Below are positions 33,992-45,240 of a stretch of DNA of 64,000 bases, in pieces. Numbering within the stretch: position 1 is the stretch's first letter; each line of letters starts with the position of its first letter. Source of the stretch: Endothia cerciana. Taxonomy: Eukaryota; Ascomycota; Sordariomycetes; Diaporthales; Cryphonectriaceae. The notes beneath the pieces were generated by a model, which saw only the letters and a program-made list of their open reading frames with translations, had not been told where the DNA came from and searched no databases. The stretch is from positions 1-64,000 of the forward strand of contig JALRMH010000044.1 of NCBI GenBank assembly GCA_026119935.1, read 5' to 3'. The translations under genes and the position numbers were made by a program.

Positions 33992-35041
33992 ATGGACGAC
34001 AGACTCGATGTCCCGATCGAGATTGCACGCAGGAATGTGGACAAGCTGGGTATCAGATACGATGAGCTGCCCCGACGGCCCTTCTGGTCGCCCCTCTTTG
34101 GGAAGACAGAAGATGACTTCAAGCTTCACGTCGCGGCCAAGGTCATGGCAGGCTCCGTTCTGACTGGGAGGGAGCTTTCACAGCCCGAGAGGGACGCACT
34201 GGCGCAGCACTACGCAAAGCTACTAGCCACTCAAGCTTACGCCGTGCCAATCGCCATCGGCGCTTCGCTCGGCTTCTACCGCTATACTTACCGGTCCTAC
34301 GGGTTCCCTCTCTGGAAACCCAACCCCGAGAAGTTCAACCCAAACAAGTTCGGCCCGCTTCCCGAGGGCTTCATATCACAGAGGGCCTGGCATGGCCTGA
34401 GGTTTGTCGCATGGTACACTGGTTGCAGAGTCGTCAGTGCTCTCTTTCTCACCTCCTACTCCATCTCCGTATACATGGCGGGCTATGGCACCGATCCCCG
34501 ACTCCAAGACTACCGCGAGGCTGTGAAAGCCAAAACTAGTCAGCGGCAGGCTGGGACAGTGCGGCAGCGCGGTCAATTCCCACCTCCTGGTGCTGGAGCA
34601 CAGGCATCCTCGCCGTGGGCTAGCACCGAGCAGAGCACCCAAGATGCCCAATCGTCATGGCCTGGGACGCAGACTCCACAGCCCGAAAGCGCCCAGGCCT
34701 CGCTCAACGACGAGACGTACGTATTTGATGACGCTTCTCCAGTCACAGCGTCAGATCAACAGAGCGGTACTCCACAACAGTCGACCCAGGGAGTCTCCGC
34801 ATGGGACAGGATTAGAGGCCAGGCACGCGGCGGAGCAGGGGCGCAACGCCAGGAACAGACAGGTGCTTGGGACCAGAGACGTCAGGATGAGCTCACTTCT
34901 CGGGGTGCACAGGACGGAACTTCATATGAATTCCCATCCGCAGATGAAGAGAAGGCGTACGCGAAGGAGCAGGCACAAAGGGAGTTTGACGAGATGCTGG
35001 AGCGGGAACGGCGGGGACAAGGCGATGGCTCGCGTCGTTGA
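33992..35041 (+). CDS. Conserved fungal protein with two membrane segments
   Basis: I do not recognise a named family. The start is ATG 33992 (MDDRLDVPIEIARRNVDKLG), in the context CGGTCATGG, giving 349 residues without introns. An acidic N-terminal region is followed by two hydrophobic segments, YAVPIAIGASLGFYRYTY (about 90-107) and RVVSALFLTSYSISVYMAGY (about 152-171), with the PNPEKFNPNKFGPLPEGF loop between them. The C-terminal half is Gln/Ser/Thr-rich and ends in a charged helix (EEKAYAKEQAQREFDEMLER) that could form a coiled coil. The arrangement suggests an organelle membrane protein with a soluble tail, perhaps mitochondrial. Location and function are inference only. Confidence 0.75.
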   Translation: MDDRLDVPIEIARRNVDKLGIRYDELPRRPFWSPLFGKTEDDFKLHVAAKVMAGSVLTGRELSQPERDALAQHYAKLLATQAYAVPIAIGASLGFYRYTYRSYGFPLWKPNPEKFNPNKFGPLPEGFISQRAWHGLRFVAWYTGCRVVSALFLTSYSISVYMAGYGTDPRLQDYREAVKAKTSQRQAGTVRQRGQFPPPGAGAQASSPWASTEQSTQDAQSSWPGTQTPQPESAQASLNDETYVFDDASPVTASDQQSGTPQQSTQGVSAWDRIRGQARGGAGAQRQEQTGAWDQRRQDELTSRGAQDGTSYEFPSADEEKAYAKEQAQREFDEMLERERRGQGDGSRR

Positions 35042-35471
35042 TAGAGCTGTGCCCTGGCGGACTCGGACCTGTCTGCTGGACTGATACGTCTCAAGCAACG
35101 TCGCTAGGCGGGAACCTAATGTCTTAGCTATCCAATTGTAATGCCTTTCAGTCCCTGATACGCGATTATACTTCTGACAGATTCACTAGGCTTTGACCTG
35201 TGCCATAGCTCTCCCAGGCTATGCAGTAAGAATCACAGCCTTCCTCATCACCTTGATGAACGTATGAACACTAAGTACTGCCCGCTCTATACCTATTCTA
35301 GTCCTGTGGACCGCACCTGGGCTTGTATTCGACATCAAGTATCGTACAGCGAATGGGAAGTCTAACACTTAGCGATAATTGGCACAAAACGAGAATTTTT
35401 TTTTCGTAGAGAGGAATTCCAAGTCCATCAAAATCGATTTTAAATCGCATTAAAAGCTACCCAGCTCAGAG
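35042..35471. other. Intergenic between convergent genes
   Basis: The 3' flanks of the conserved protein (plus) and the giant helicase/AAA gene (minus) meet here. The part near 35350-35460 is AT-rich. Nothing else is seen. Confidence 0.65.
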
Positions 35472-38400
35472 TCACTTGGCCAAGGCAGCATCTGACATGA
35501 AGTGGGAGCCCCCGGCACAGCGATAACCTCCAGCCTGCCGAATCCATTGGTAGCCAACCGGACAAGCTCCCATCATTTCAAGTTTCTTGCGGGCCTCGGC
35601 TTCCTTCTTTCGGCGCTCCTCTTCTTTCAGCAACCTCTGGACGATCTCCTGCCTATCAGCCTCGCGTGCCTCCTTCTGCGCCTTGAGGAGTACTCGGTAC
35701 TCTTCTTCACGCTCACGCTCCGCATGCTCGTCTCTCTGCAGCTGTTCCCAGACCTCGTCACTGACACCGGCGTCCCTGGTCGCCCGATTGGCGGCAGGTG
35801 AGCTAGGTTCACCAACAAGCTGCCAGGCGTCATCCGGCTCTTGTTCCTCTGGCGGCGGGCTCGGCGGTCTCTGCTTGGTGGTTTGATGCGTTGCAGCTGT
35901 CGTTGTGAACCGTGGTCCTTCGGATGAGGGGGGCAGCTGAGCTGGCTGTTGGTTGACAGGATCGGGATGCATTCGGAATGATGGAGTGGCATTCGTGGTT
36001 CGACTGGCTCGCTCCTGAAGCATACGCCTGAGCTCTGTCTCGATGATGTCCAGACTGACTGTGAGATGAGCCTTTACAAGACCTTCCCTGTCCTTGATGG
36101 TCTTCCTGAAGATGGCTTTCGCGGCCTCCTTGATGTCCCGAGCGCTCGCCCAGTTGTCCTGCTGCGACAACTTGAAAAACAGTTTGGCTAGCCCTTGCCG
36201 TGGGGAATCAGTTGCGTCCTCGAGCGCAGATATGTCTAGGTGCTTCCCCTTGGCTTTCAGGTCGGCCTGTCGTGCTCTCAGGTCTTGGGTGAGCAGCTCG
36301 ACGCACTCGTCCGGAGTCAGGCTGCGGAAGTTGATCTCCTCGGGGAAGCGAGAAGTCAATCCCGGATTCGACATCATGAGGCGGTTGATGTCGTTCTCAT
36401 AGCCCGCTAGAATGATGATGAGCCGCTTAGCATACTTGTCCTTGGTAGTAGCGTCCACCAGCTCGTCCATGGCTTCCTTTGCGAAATGATCCCCGGCCAG
36501 ACGGTAGGCTTCGTCGATGAAGAGGACCTTTCCAAGTGCCTTGTCAAGCTGCTGTTGGACCTTGGGCCCCGTATGGCCAATGAATTGGCCAATAAGATCA
36601 GTGGCAGAGCACTCGATCACCTCGGCGGTGGACAGAAAGCCCATATCGTAGACTGTACAATTTAACATGTTAGCAATCAGCTTATAAGAGCGGGGTGGGG
36701 TTGTCAACAACATCGCGGCTGCAACATTGGCAATGCAGCGAGGGGAATTATCAGGGGCAAATAATCTCCACAAACGTACAAACTTTGCCCATCTTCTTCG
36801 CCGTCGTGGTCTTGCCAGTTCCGGGCGGGCCTTTGAAGAGGAAATTGAAGGGAATGTTCTCCTTCGGATCAACCCCCAGGAGCTTCATCGACCTGACAGT
36901 TTCTTGATACTCTCGTAACAAGGACACAACCTCTTCATTGCCAACGGTGCCGTCGAACAGCTTCGCGACGTCCGTATCGGCGCGCTCGGCGCGGTCAAAG
37001 TTCTCATCGAAGTCTTGAGCATCGAAGACGGAAGGAAACAGCGTCTCCTTCCGTGAGAATCTTGATTGATGTCTCAGCTTAGCAGTGTCGAGCAGTATGT
37101 TGATCTCGCCCGCGTTGCCAAAGTGCGGGCGATTCCGCGCTCGGTTCAGGATCTCCATTGCCACGCTCTTGGCCTGGTCCGTGGCGCCAAAGCCGTCTTT
37201 CTTCAGCTTGAAATCCAAGATCCTGCTGAGCTCGTCACTGCTGAAGTCTTCGAACTCGAAAGCGGACGACATGGGGAATCTTCGGCTGAGTCCCGGATTG
37301 ACATTCTGGAACATGCTTTCCATCTGGTCTTTGTAGCCTAGTAGAAGGACACAGCGGTCGTCGCCAGGAACACTCTGTACCTCTGCCACGATGGTATCAA
37401 TGACAGATGTCTTAAAGGGGTCAGCAGTCGTCCGATTGCCACCGTAGAGACCGTAAGCCTCGTCGATGACGAGGACCTTGCCGAGAGCTGCGGCCAAGAT
37501 CCCCTTGGTCAATTTCTCGGATTCGCCGAGGACTGCTCCTACGAAGTCCGAGGGGTTCTTGACAACAACTGGAAATCATATTAGTCACCATACATGCCTC
37601 CACATAGTACCAAGGAAGCCATGCAGCCGCCCAGATTGAAACCCAAAAAAGGAATTGTGCTTACCTTCGCCGTTGGAAAGCATACCAAGGTCCACTAGGA
37701 TCCTACCGTATAGGCTGGCGACAGTCGTTTTCCCAGTGCCGGGGTTTCCGACGCACACTCGATTGAGCGAGTACTCGACGATGGGCTGCTCATCCAACTC
37801 TCTCTGGTAATTCTGCTTGACGGTATCGACTAGCGATTTCACGGCCTCCTTCACCATGCCGATCCCGACGAGACCCTGCAATTCGCGCCACGCTTTGCTC
37901 TTCGCCAAAGCTGAGGCTGGCTCCGGACCAATTAGGTCTTCTTTGGTGAGCAGGAAGTCGTCTGGCTTCTTGCCTGCACGACGTTGCCGAGAGAGCCTCG
38001 TCGCCTGGCGTCCTGAGATAGTCTTTAGGGTGTTCTCGATTGTTCTCGCATTGCCGAACCCCTCTCTCCCGCGACCTCTGCCGACTCTCCTGGTGGCTAT
38101 GCGACAGTACAAACCCCTTAAGCCAAGCTCGCACTTCATGCGGCCGTTGAATTTCTTGTGGATGTTGAGCTCGAATATTCGTAGGAGTTCGTCATCCGTA
38201 TAGTCCTCAAACTTCATCTGGCCCGGGAATCTTGACAATAGACCGGGGTTGTGGCTGAATAAGGATTCCATCTGCTTGTTGTAACCAGCCAGGACGAAAA
38301 CAATCTTGCCAGTGAGGTTCTCTACCTCTGCCAAGAGGTAGTCGAGTACAGCTCCCCCGCCCTGACTGTTACCGGATGTTAGTTGGTAGGCTTCGTCGAT

Positions 38401-41400
38401 GAATAAAACGCCACCGCCGTTATTCAACATGTTTTCGATGATCTTCTTGCATCCACTAACGCCAGAATTAGCAAGACTGGCTCCAGTCTCTTCAACGAAG
38501 CAAGACCCGGGTATGACAGCGATGGATGTGAGAAACTTGGCGTAGAGACGAGCGACGGTCGTCTTGCCCGTCCCGGGGTTCCCTAGAAGAGAACAGCCGA
38601 AGCGTTCCTTCTGAGGCGAGATGCCTTGCCGAAGCGCAGTATCAATCTTATCCTTGATCTCCAGGAACGCCGACTTGACCTGTTCCAGTCCAATCATGCC
38701 CATGATCTCATCGAGTGCTTCGTTCTTTGCACCCTCGAATTGCTTCAAGTGCTCCCACTCTTGTCTCGCGCCTTCCCAAACATCAAGGCTGTCGCTTGAC
38801 TTTCGGCGGCTTGGAGGAGTAGTGGGAGGTGCAGTGTTAGCTGTGGCTGGCTGAGGCTTTGGCGCGTTTAGAATCCTCCCCGCCGTATCCTTCAAGGCCG
38901 TAAGGTCAGCCCGCTGTTGATCCAAAGTTTTTTGCTGTTCTTCTCTATCCTTCTGGTACTTGATAATCCGTCGTTGATGATCGATCTCGTCCTGGATCTC
39001 CTGGAGCTCTTTTTTGTAGGCCTGCTGACGCGCCTGGCGCTCGGCCTCGAGCTTCAGGTCTCGTTTGATTCTCCTCTCGGCCTCAATGTCTTCCTGTACG
39101 CATTTCGAGCACTTGTCGTTCCGACTGTGGCAGGGAACCTTCAACTTGTGGCCGCGAGCACAAGTAGACTCGACTCTATACGGGCATGGCATCTTGGAAT
39201 GGTCCGACACGCGGTGGCAGTGCTTGTCGCATTTGTGCAACCCGCAGTTCAGCGAAGCGCCGCTATGTCCTGTCAGTCACCGGAAGAACACAACATCGCG
39301 CATATCGTCTAAACATCAGGAGATAGGATAGACTGCGAGTGGAGATGCTTACCAAATCTCGGCACAACCACCATCTGGGCAGCATTTGTCGAAGTCCTCA
39401 GGCTTCTTGAGCAAGAACGTCTTCCCTCGATGTTTCTCACAGTGGACCGGCAGCCCATCGTGCAAATGATTATTTGCCTTCATCGACTCGAAGAAAGGCA
39501 TCCAAGTGCCTTTGCCCTTTTTGCTGTGCATGTAGGTCTCCATGTTGCCAAACATGATGAGACAATTCCGTGCTCGAGACAGCAAAACGTTGAGTCGTTC
39601 ACGAGCAGCGAGAAAGCCAATATCACCATTGTTATTGCTGCGAGTCAACGACACAATGACGATGTCTGCCTCTTCGCCCTGGTAGTTGTCTGAGAGAGGT
39701 TAGTAGCTGCTGGGGAAGACTTTATGAATGGGATGGAAGGTATTCGCATCGGGGTAGGGACTAATTTGAATGGAGATCACCTACCGATGGTCGAAATCCT
39801 CAGCGGTGACTTATCTGTATTCGCAGCAGCCCGTGTTAATAGGCCCGCCTGAATAAGCTCGTGTGAGTCAAGATCACTGAGCAAGGGATCGACGTCGTCC
39901 GAGAGCATGTCCCTCACCAACCTCAGCTGGCCGAGGTATGGCGTTAAGACGACCATGTTCTTCGTCCCGTATCCCTGCTGTGCGAGGTAGCGCACGGTCT
40001 TGAGGACCATCTGAGCCTCGAAGATGTTCTCCTTGCTAGACTTAGCACCCTGGTCTCGTCGGTCCGCAAGTTTCTCATTCTGTTCCTCCGGGTGACTGTG
40101 ATTGACGAAGATGACGCGGTCATCAAGGCCACGAATTGGCTCACGGAGTTTTGTCTTGGGACCATCTTCGAGCTCCGGATATGTGAGATCTCGCACGAGC
40201 ACCGAGATGTCTGGGTGCATGCGGTGTTGTTTCCGCAAGGTTGTATAAGGATGGCCCTGGAGGATCAATCTCTCGAAAAGAGACCGGTTGAGGTCGTAGC
40301 CATCACCCTTCTCAACACTCAGACTGTAGTTGTTGATCTTGGGACGGAGTTGTTTGTGGTCACCGATCAAAATGAGCTGCTTGACCGAAGGCGTCTGAGC
40401 CGTGTGCACATGAGCCTCCTGGATCTCACCAGCCTCTTCGACAAGCACGACATCCGCCTGCGCAGCCTTGAGCAGTCTTGTGTATTTAGCAGCAGCAGTC
40501 GTAGTGCAGCCGATGATGCGCCTCTCCCGCAAGATTTGAGCTTTGCTCTCCTGGAAGTGACTATCCAGCTGATCCTGCGTGAGATTGAACTGCCTCGCTA
40601 AATTTTGAACACGCTCAACCTTCTCCTGGAGCATGGCTGTAAACCATTTGTTGATCAGCTTCTTGCGTTCGGTGGGCTCTATAGCCCAGACCTCTTTGTG
40701 AAGCCTCAATGCGTGTCGTTTGGATACGCCAGGCCCCATTCCCGCCTCCCAACAGTTGAAAAGATAGTCGTCCTTGACGGCTTTGCCTCCCTTTCCGATC
40801 GTCATGTACCCATTCTCTTCGGATGGAACGATGAAGGCCTCGAAGAACTTTTCTCCGTCTTCTAAGAACTCGAGGTAGTCCTTGATGTCATCAAATGAGG
40901 GTCGGGCCTGCAGATACTTCTTGAACGCCTCCTTGAGCTCTTCGCTGTCCTCATCCGCATCAGATTTCAAGCTATCTATAATTTTCCAAGACTCCATGGT
41001 GCGCCGGTATTCAGACCGTTGAGAATACAGAAGCAGGGGCGATGTGCGGTCTGTGGACTTGGATCCCAGACGAACCATGAGGTCCGGTTGGATACCAAGG
41101 TCCAAAAGATCTTCCAGAAACTGATCCAGAGCGTGGTTGGTGTATGTGATCACAAGGATCTTGTAATCGGTACATTGGAGGATGTAGTGAACTGCAAGTG
41201 CCCCAATGAAAGATTTACCGGTACCTGGAGGGCCTTGGATCACAGAGACCTCTGACTCCAGGGCAGTTTGCAAAGACCGCTGCTGCGAACGATCTAATTC
41301 AAAGTGCTTCTTCACAAATCCATTCTGGATGTTCATGTCCACAGACTGAGAAGATGATGAGATCGGTCTCGTGACCTCTTGTATACCTGGAGGGGGAATG

Positions 41401-42710
41401 AAGTCATCGCTGGCGCCTGAAGGGTTCAGTAGCCTGTTTTGCAGAGGAAGCTCCGTCATGTCCTTGAGGCGTTCCAGAACGGGTTCATATGCGAATACAG
41501 GAGTGTCAACCAAAGTGAAAGCGACGTCGTCCATGGTCTTGAGGGCTATCAGAGCCTTTCTCAATGCTTTGTCATCCGTGAACTGTAGTACGATGACCGG
41601 TGGAGACATGATCAGGCCGTCCAAGTTCCGGTCGACGAAGGCGAACCCGAAAATTTCCCGTCCTTGGTACAGAGCACCGAAGGCCTGGTGGCGAAGGAAA
41701 TTTTTGTTGTCGTTGAGCCACTTCTTGCGCTGGCCCTGATCTAGGCTCTTCAGATGCTCCAGCCCGGCCCCGCAGCTGATGGCTAAGCAGCACTTCTTTC
41801 GATTCTTGCTATCACCGAGGTCTAAGCCCTCTGGCCATAGCTTACGAAGGGTCAAGGCGGACCGTTTGCCTCTCTTCCGAACCTGGGCGTTCTGCCAGTC
41901 GTTTCGTAGCTCTCCGAGAAGGTCCTCACGGGTCAGGCGGTACATGTTGTCGAGGTGAGCGGCAGGCCGCTGCGCCATGTCGATGTCAAACACTTCTTTG
42001 GCTCGGCGGTAGAATGGCCTGTCGGTAAACAAGAACTCATCCGTTGTAGGGTAGACCGCGATATCCCTGAAATTTTCGAAGTCATTGTCATGCCTGCCGC
42101 CAGGGACGTAGGAGTCTCCTGGTTTGCTGGCGGGAGATCTCCGAAGCTGCAACAGACTCTGTATCTTGTAGCCTAGCCGTCGAGTCTCAGGGCATGACAC
42201 GTTGATGAGCTCGACCTTCTGCACAACAGTCTCGACATCGTCTTGGACTTCAACATCGGCGGATCTGGGCAGGGACAGGAGCTCGAGGCAGAGCCACGAA
42301 AAGATCTTGAGCTCTCCGCCCGTCAGCCCGCCAGCCTTGACGACACTGACAAGGGCGTTCCACAATGTAGGCGGTTTGATAATGGCGGTCAGGACCATCT
42401 CAAAAATCTGACCATCGGCGAGAAGCTTCAGCTGGTCATCAGCCAGGTAGTCGATGAATTGGAGCGTCTGGGACTTGATGAAGGTAGGACTCAAGTCCAC
42501 CCTGACGGACAGCTGCAGAGCCTCGATGCCATGTTTGCCGGCAACGATACCCTCGATGCACAAACTTGGCGCCGGCTGGGCCCTAACAGCTTCGAAGAAC
42601 AGTCTGGCGTCGTTGGCAGATTGTATCTTCCGATTGCCGTTCAGAACGTTGCGGAATAGTCCGGCCAGTCGTCCGGCTCTGCCAGATGCGTCCTTCATCT
42701 GCGTAGCCAT
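35472..42710 (-). CDS. Giant SF1 helicase + NF-X1-like zinc finger + triple CbxX/CfqX AAA+ protein (5 exons)
   Basis: Five exons (42710-39785, 39689-39353, 39262-37665, 37568-36780, 36652-35472) join with matching phases to 2276 residues. Residues 1-1085 hold an Upf1/ZNFX1-like SF1 RNA/DNA helicase: Walker A GPPGTGKS at 493-500, Walker B-like LVEEAGE at about 757, DHKQLRP, and the later LNVLLSRARNCLIMFG motif. A Cys/His-rich segment (GGASLNCGLHKCDKHCHR, about 1083-1145) follows, like an NF-X1 finger, then a charged coiled coil. Three CbxX/CfqX (SpoVK-like) AAA+ modules come next, Walker A near 1315 and 1593 (both GNPGTGKT) and near 1870 (GPPGTGKT); their Walker B motifs are LFIDEAYQL, LVIDEAYGL and LFIDEAYRL. 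All three have intact catalytic acids. The C terminus is coiled-coil rich. Mammalian ZNFX1 is an antiviral RNA sensor; the role of this fungal fusion is unknown to me. Confidence 0.85.
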
Positions 42711-43667
42711 GGTTCAGTTGTTTAATTCGTGAATATGGCTCCTGTGAACAGCGTGTATCACAGATCAAAAGTTAAGAAGAGAAAGGGATAACGCAGAGAG
42801 AGGGGGGGGGAGAGAGGGGGGAGAGAGGGGGGAGAGAGGGAGGAGTCGAGGCACAATAACTCTTGACAGTAGATAGCCCAGGGGACTCCCAATCGTGCTG
42901 CAGGTGCTGTATTGGGACGGACAGCGCGCTTTATCAGTCAACCTTGTACAGCGCCCGAACGGCATGCAAGGCAGCTATCACCCTGGTTTGTTCGATGAGT
43001 GGGATTCTGGGGCGGGAGCCGTAAACTCTCACTAATTCTTCGGTTTCGGCAGACCAGTGCTTTTGCAAGGGAGACGAAAGATGACTTCTCTCAGGGGGAA
43101 TCAAGAAGTTGCGTCTTGGTTAGGAGGCTACCAGATAGTGGGCCAACAAATCAACATCTGCCGACCTACTTACTGTCTGAGCCTCGTTTGGGTCCCTTTC
43201 TCGGGCCTGTTTTCATGTACTTCAGGAATGCTGTCATGTGCTCGTTCGCTGGCCGGTACCCACGCGGCAATGGTGTAATATCATTCGTTCGTTGCCTGGA
43301 GGGCCTCCCGCATTGATTGAGACAGGCACTAATTTTGCCCAGCGAACGGTAAGACAGGACAGCAAAGCACAACAGCACTTTGCTGCATATGCGAAGTGAG
43401 AGCCTGCTTCGATTTGATACAAATGACGAGATTGATCTCGTGCCATTCGAAGAACGGTTCCGGATCTGCTGGGGTTGTCGGGCCAAACACTTGATTCGAC
43501 CCAGCCCCTCGTATTGTCGGAGATGTCCTTCCACTTGTCAATGTCCGTGTAGAAAGGGCTCTAACAGACGATCACAACAATCCACGACCTTCTCATTCCT
43601 GTTATCGATCACTGGTCTCGAATTCTTGATTGCACCTCGACCAAATACGTCAAAAAATCCCAGCAGA
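42711..43667. promoter_or_regulatory. Divergent promoter region of the giant gene and the ExK protein
   Basis: About 950 bp separate the two divergent ATGs. A GA/G-rich tract lies at 42795-42845. The frame of the plus-strand gene is open upstream of its ATG at 43668 but lacks an earlier start in good context. Confidence 0.55.
42795..42845. repeat. G/GA-rich low-complexity tract
   Basis: Alternating AGAGAG and runs of G lie about 85-135 bp upstream of the giant gene's start. On the minus (coding) strand this is a CT-rich tract, which in filamentous fungi often marks the core promoter or transcription start. Confidence 0.8.
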
Positions 43668-45240
43668 ATGTGGATACCAAAAGAAGCATCTGATGCGCGC
43701 TCCTTGCGCGGGGGATGGACAGGAAGAGGCCGAGGCGGTGGTCCTGTCAGAGGTGGCAGATTCCCCGGTCGGTTCGACAGGAACAGTTGGGTCAGGCCTC
43801 GAAGGCCCAGCACAAGCTATGCGCCCAGCCCAGAACCTCCTCTAGGGCCTCTGCTCTGTTCACTGAACAAGTACGATTTTGACCAAGACGCGAAGGACTA
43901 CGACTCCGAATCCGTCATCACCGATTGCGAGCTCGTGACTTCTTACAACTGGCTTGATAGAAGACAGCCCACGATCGTCATCCCAGGTAAGCTTGCCGAA
44001 CAAACACGTCTAAGCCTTTCTTTGGCCCGCGGAAGAGATAGAATCAGCGGCTGAGAGAGTTGCAGGAAAGCCGCCCAGATGGACACCCCTTGCCGAACCT
44101 CGCCAGCTCAAATCTGATAGCGGCGAGTATTTCCGCGATCGTAACTCTGCCAACTTTCCCAAACACCCCATGGAGCCTGCTATCATCGCCGCTCTGACGA
44201 CGGACCCAGACATCGCACGAGAAATTGACATCGTCGCCTGCAGCAGCACGCTCGGCAACCTCTTACGGTTCATTAGGGCCGAGGACAAGAAATTCCGTGT
44301 GCTGATCGAGCTTGTTGGCAACACAGTCTTCTTCATTCGGCGTGAGAACACGCCTCGCGAGCTCATCCCCGACGTCAAAGGGTACGGCCATTCATTTCCT
44401 GAGACATACACCACTTGGGACCCTGACGTCAAGGGGTCGACTTCACATCAGCGGGTGCTCTCGTACCGTTTTGGGGGGCTGGGTTGTCTTGTGAGGGTTG
44501 AGAGCGACGGATATATCGTTGGTGAAGAAGACATGAATACGAACCGCATTCGTAATCGCACCGGCGTAGCGGATGAAGGCGGCGAGAAAACAGTCGATGA
44601 CTTGTCGGCTGCCCTTGCTGGAAACCGTGTGACTTCCACCGCACCCACGGAGCACAATGACGACCTCACAGTGATTCGGGCCGGCCATATCATCAAGCAG
44701 GACAGTATTTTCGAGCTCAAAACGCGCTCTATCAAGCGGAAGGAGGCGGCTGCTTTCGAGGATACGTTTGGAGACCAGCTGCCGAGACTGTGGGTGGCTC
44801 AAGTGCCTAGATTCATCCTCGCCTACCACACTTATGGTATGTTCGAGGATAAGGATATCACAATTAGGGATGCTAGAGGAGATGTGAGGGCTTGGGAAAA
44901 AGACCACGTCGGCGCCCTTTCACGCCTAGCAGGTCTGATTCACCGCATCATAGTCCTTGTCGGGGCGAGGCCGGACTCCAAGCTGGAGCTCCGTCATGAT
45001 GCGGTTGGAATCCTCGAGGTTCGCGAACAGCTGTTGGGTGCTGGAGACGCTGTGTCCAAGCGAGTCCGGGAATTGTGGGTGAGTGCCGCAGACGGTTCCC
45101 GCGCGGCTTTGGTTTCCGGAGAGGACGGTGCTGATTCCGACGGTTCTGCTGGGATGGGTTGGGATGATGACGACTTCGAGCCCGACTACACTGCGTGTTC
45201 GGCAGATAGATGTGGATATTGCGGCCGGTGCTCGTACTGA
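43668..45240 (+). CDS. Conserved fungal protein with ExK (FELKTR) nuclease-like motif
   Basis: Exons 43668-43986 and 44066-45240 join in phase 1 (GTAAGC..TTGCAG) to 497 residues, starting MWIPKEASDARS. An Arg/Gly-rich N terminus (GGWTGRGRGGGPVRGG) suggests RNA binding. The body has the segments ELVTSYNWLDRRQPTIVIPG, KPPRWTPLAEPRQLK and GNLLRFIRAEDKKFRVL. The strand GCLVRVESDGYI followed by FELKTRS resembles the acidic core of a PD-(D/E)XK nuclease, as in Rai1/DXO decapping enzymes, but I cannot prove the fold. From memory, relatives are sometimes labelled geranylgeranyl pyrophosphate synthetase; no DDxxD prenyltransferase motif is present here. It ends in a Cys-rich tail (CSADRCGYCGRCSY). It is transcribed divergently from the giant helicase gene. 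Confidence 0.75.
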
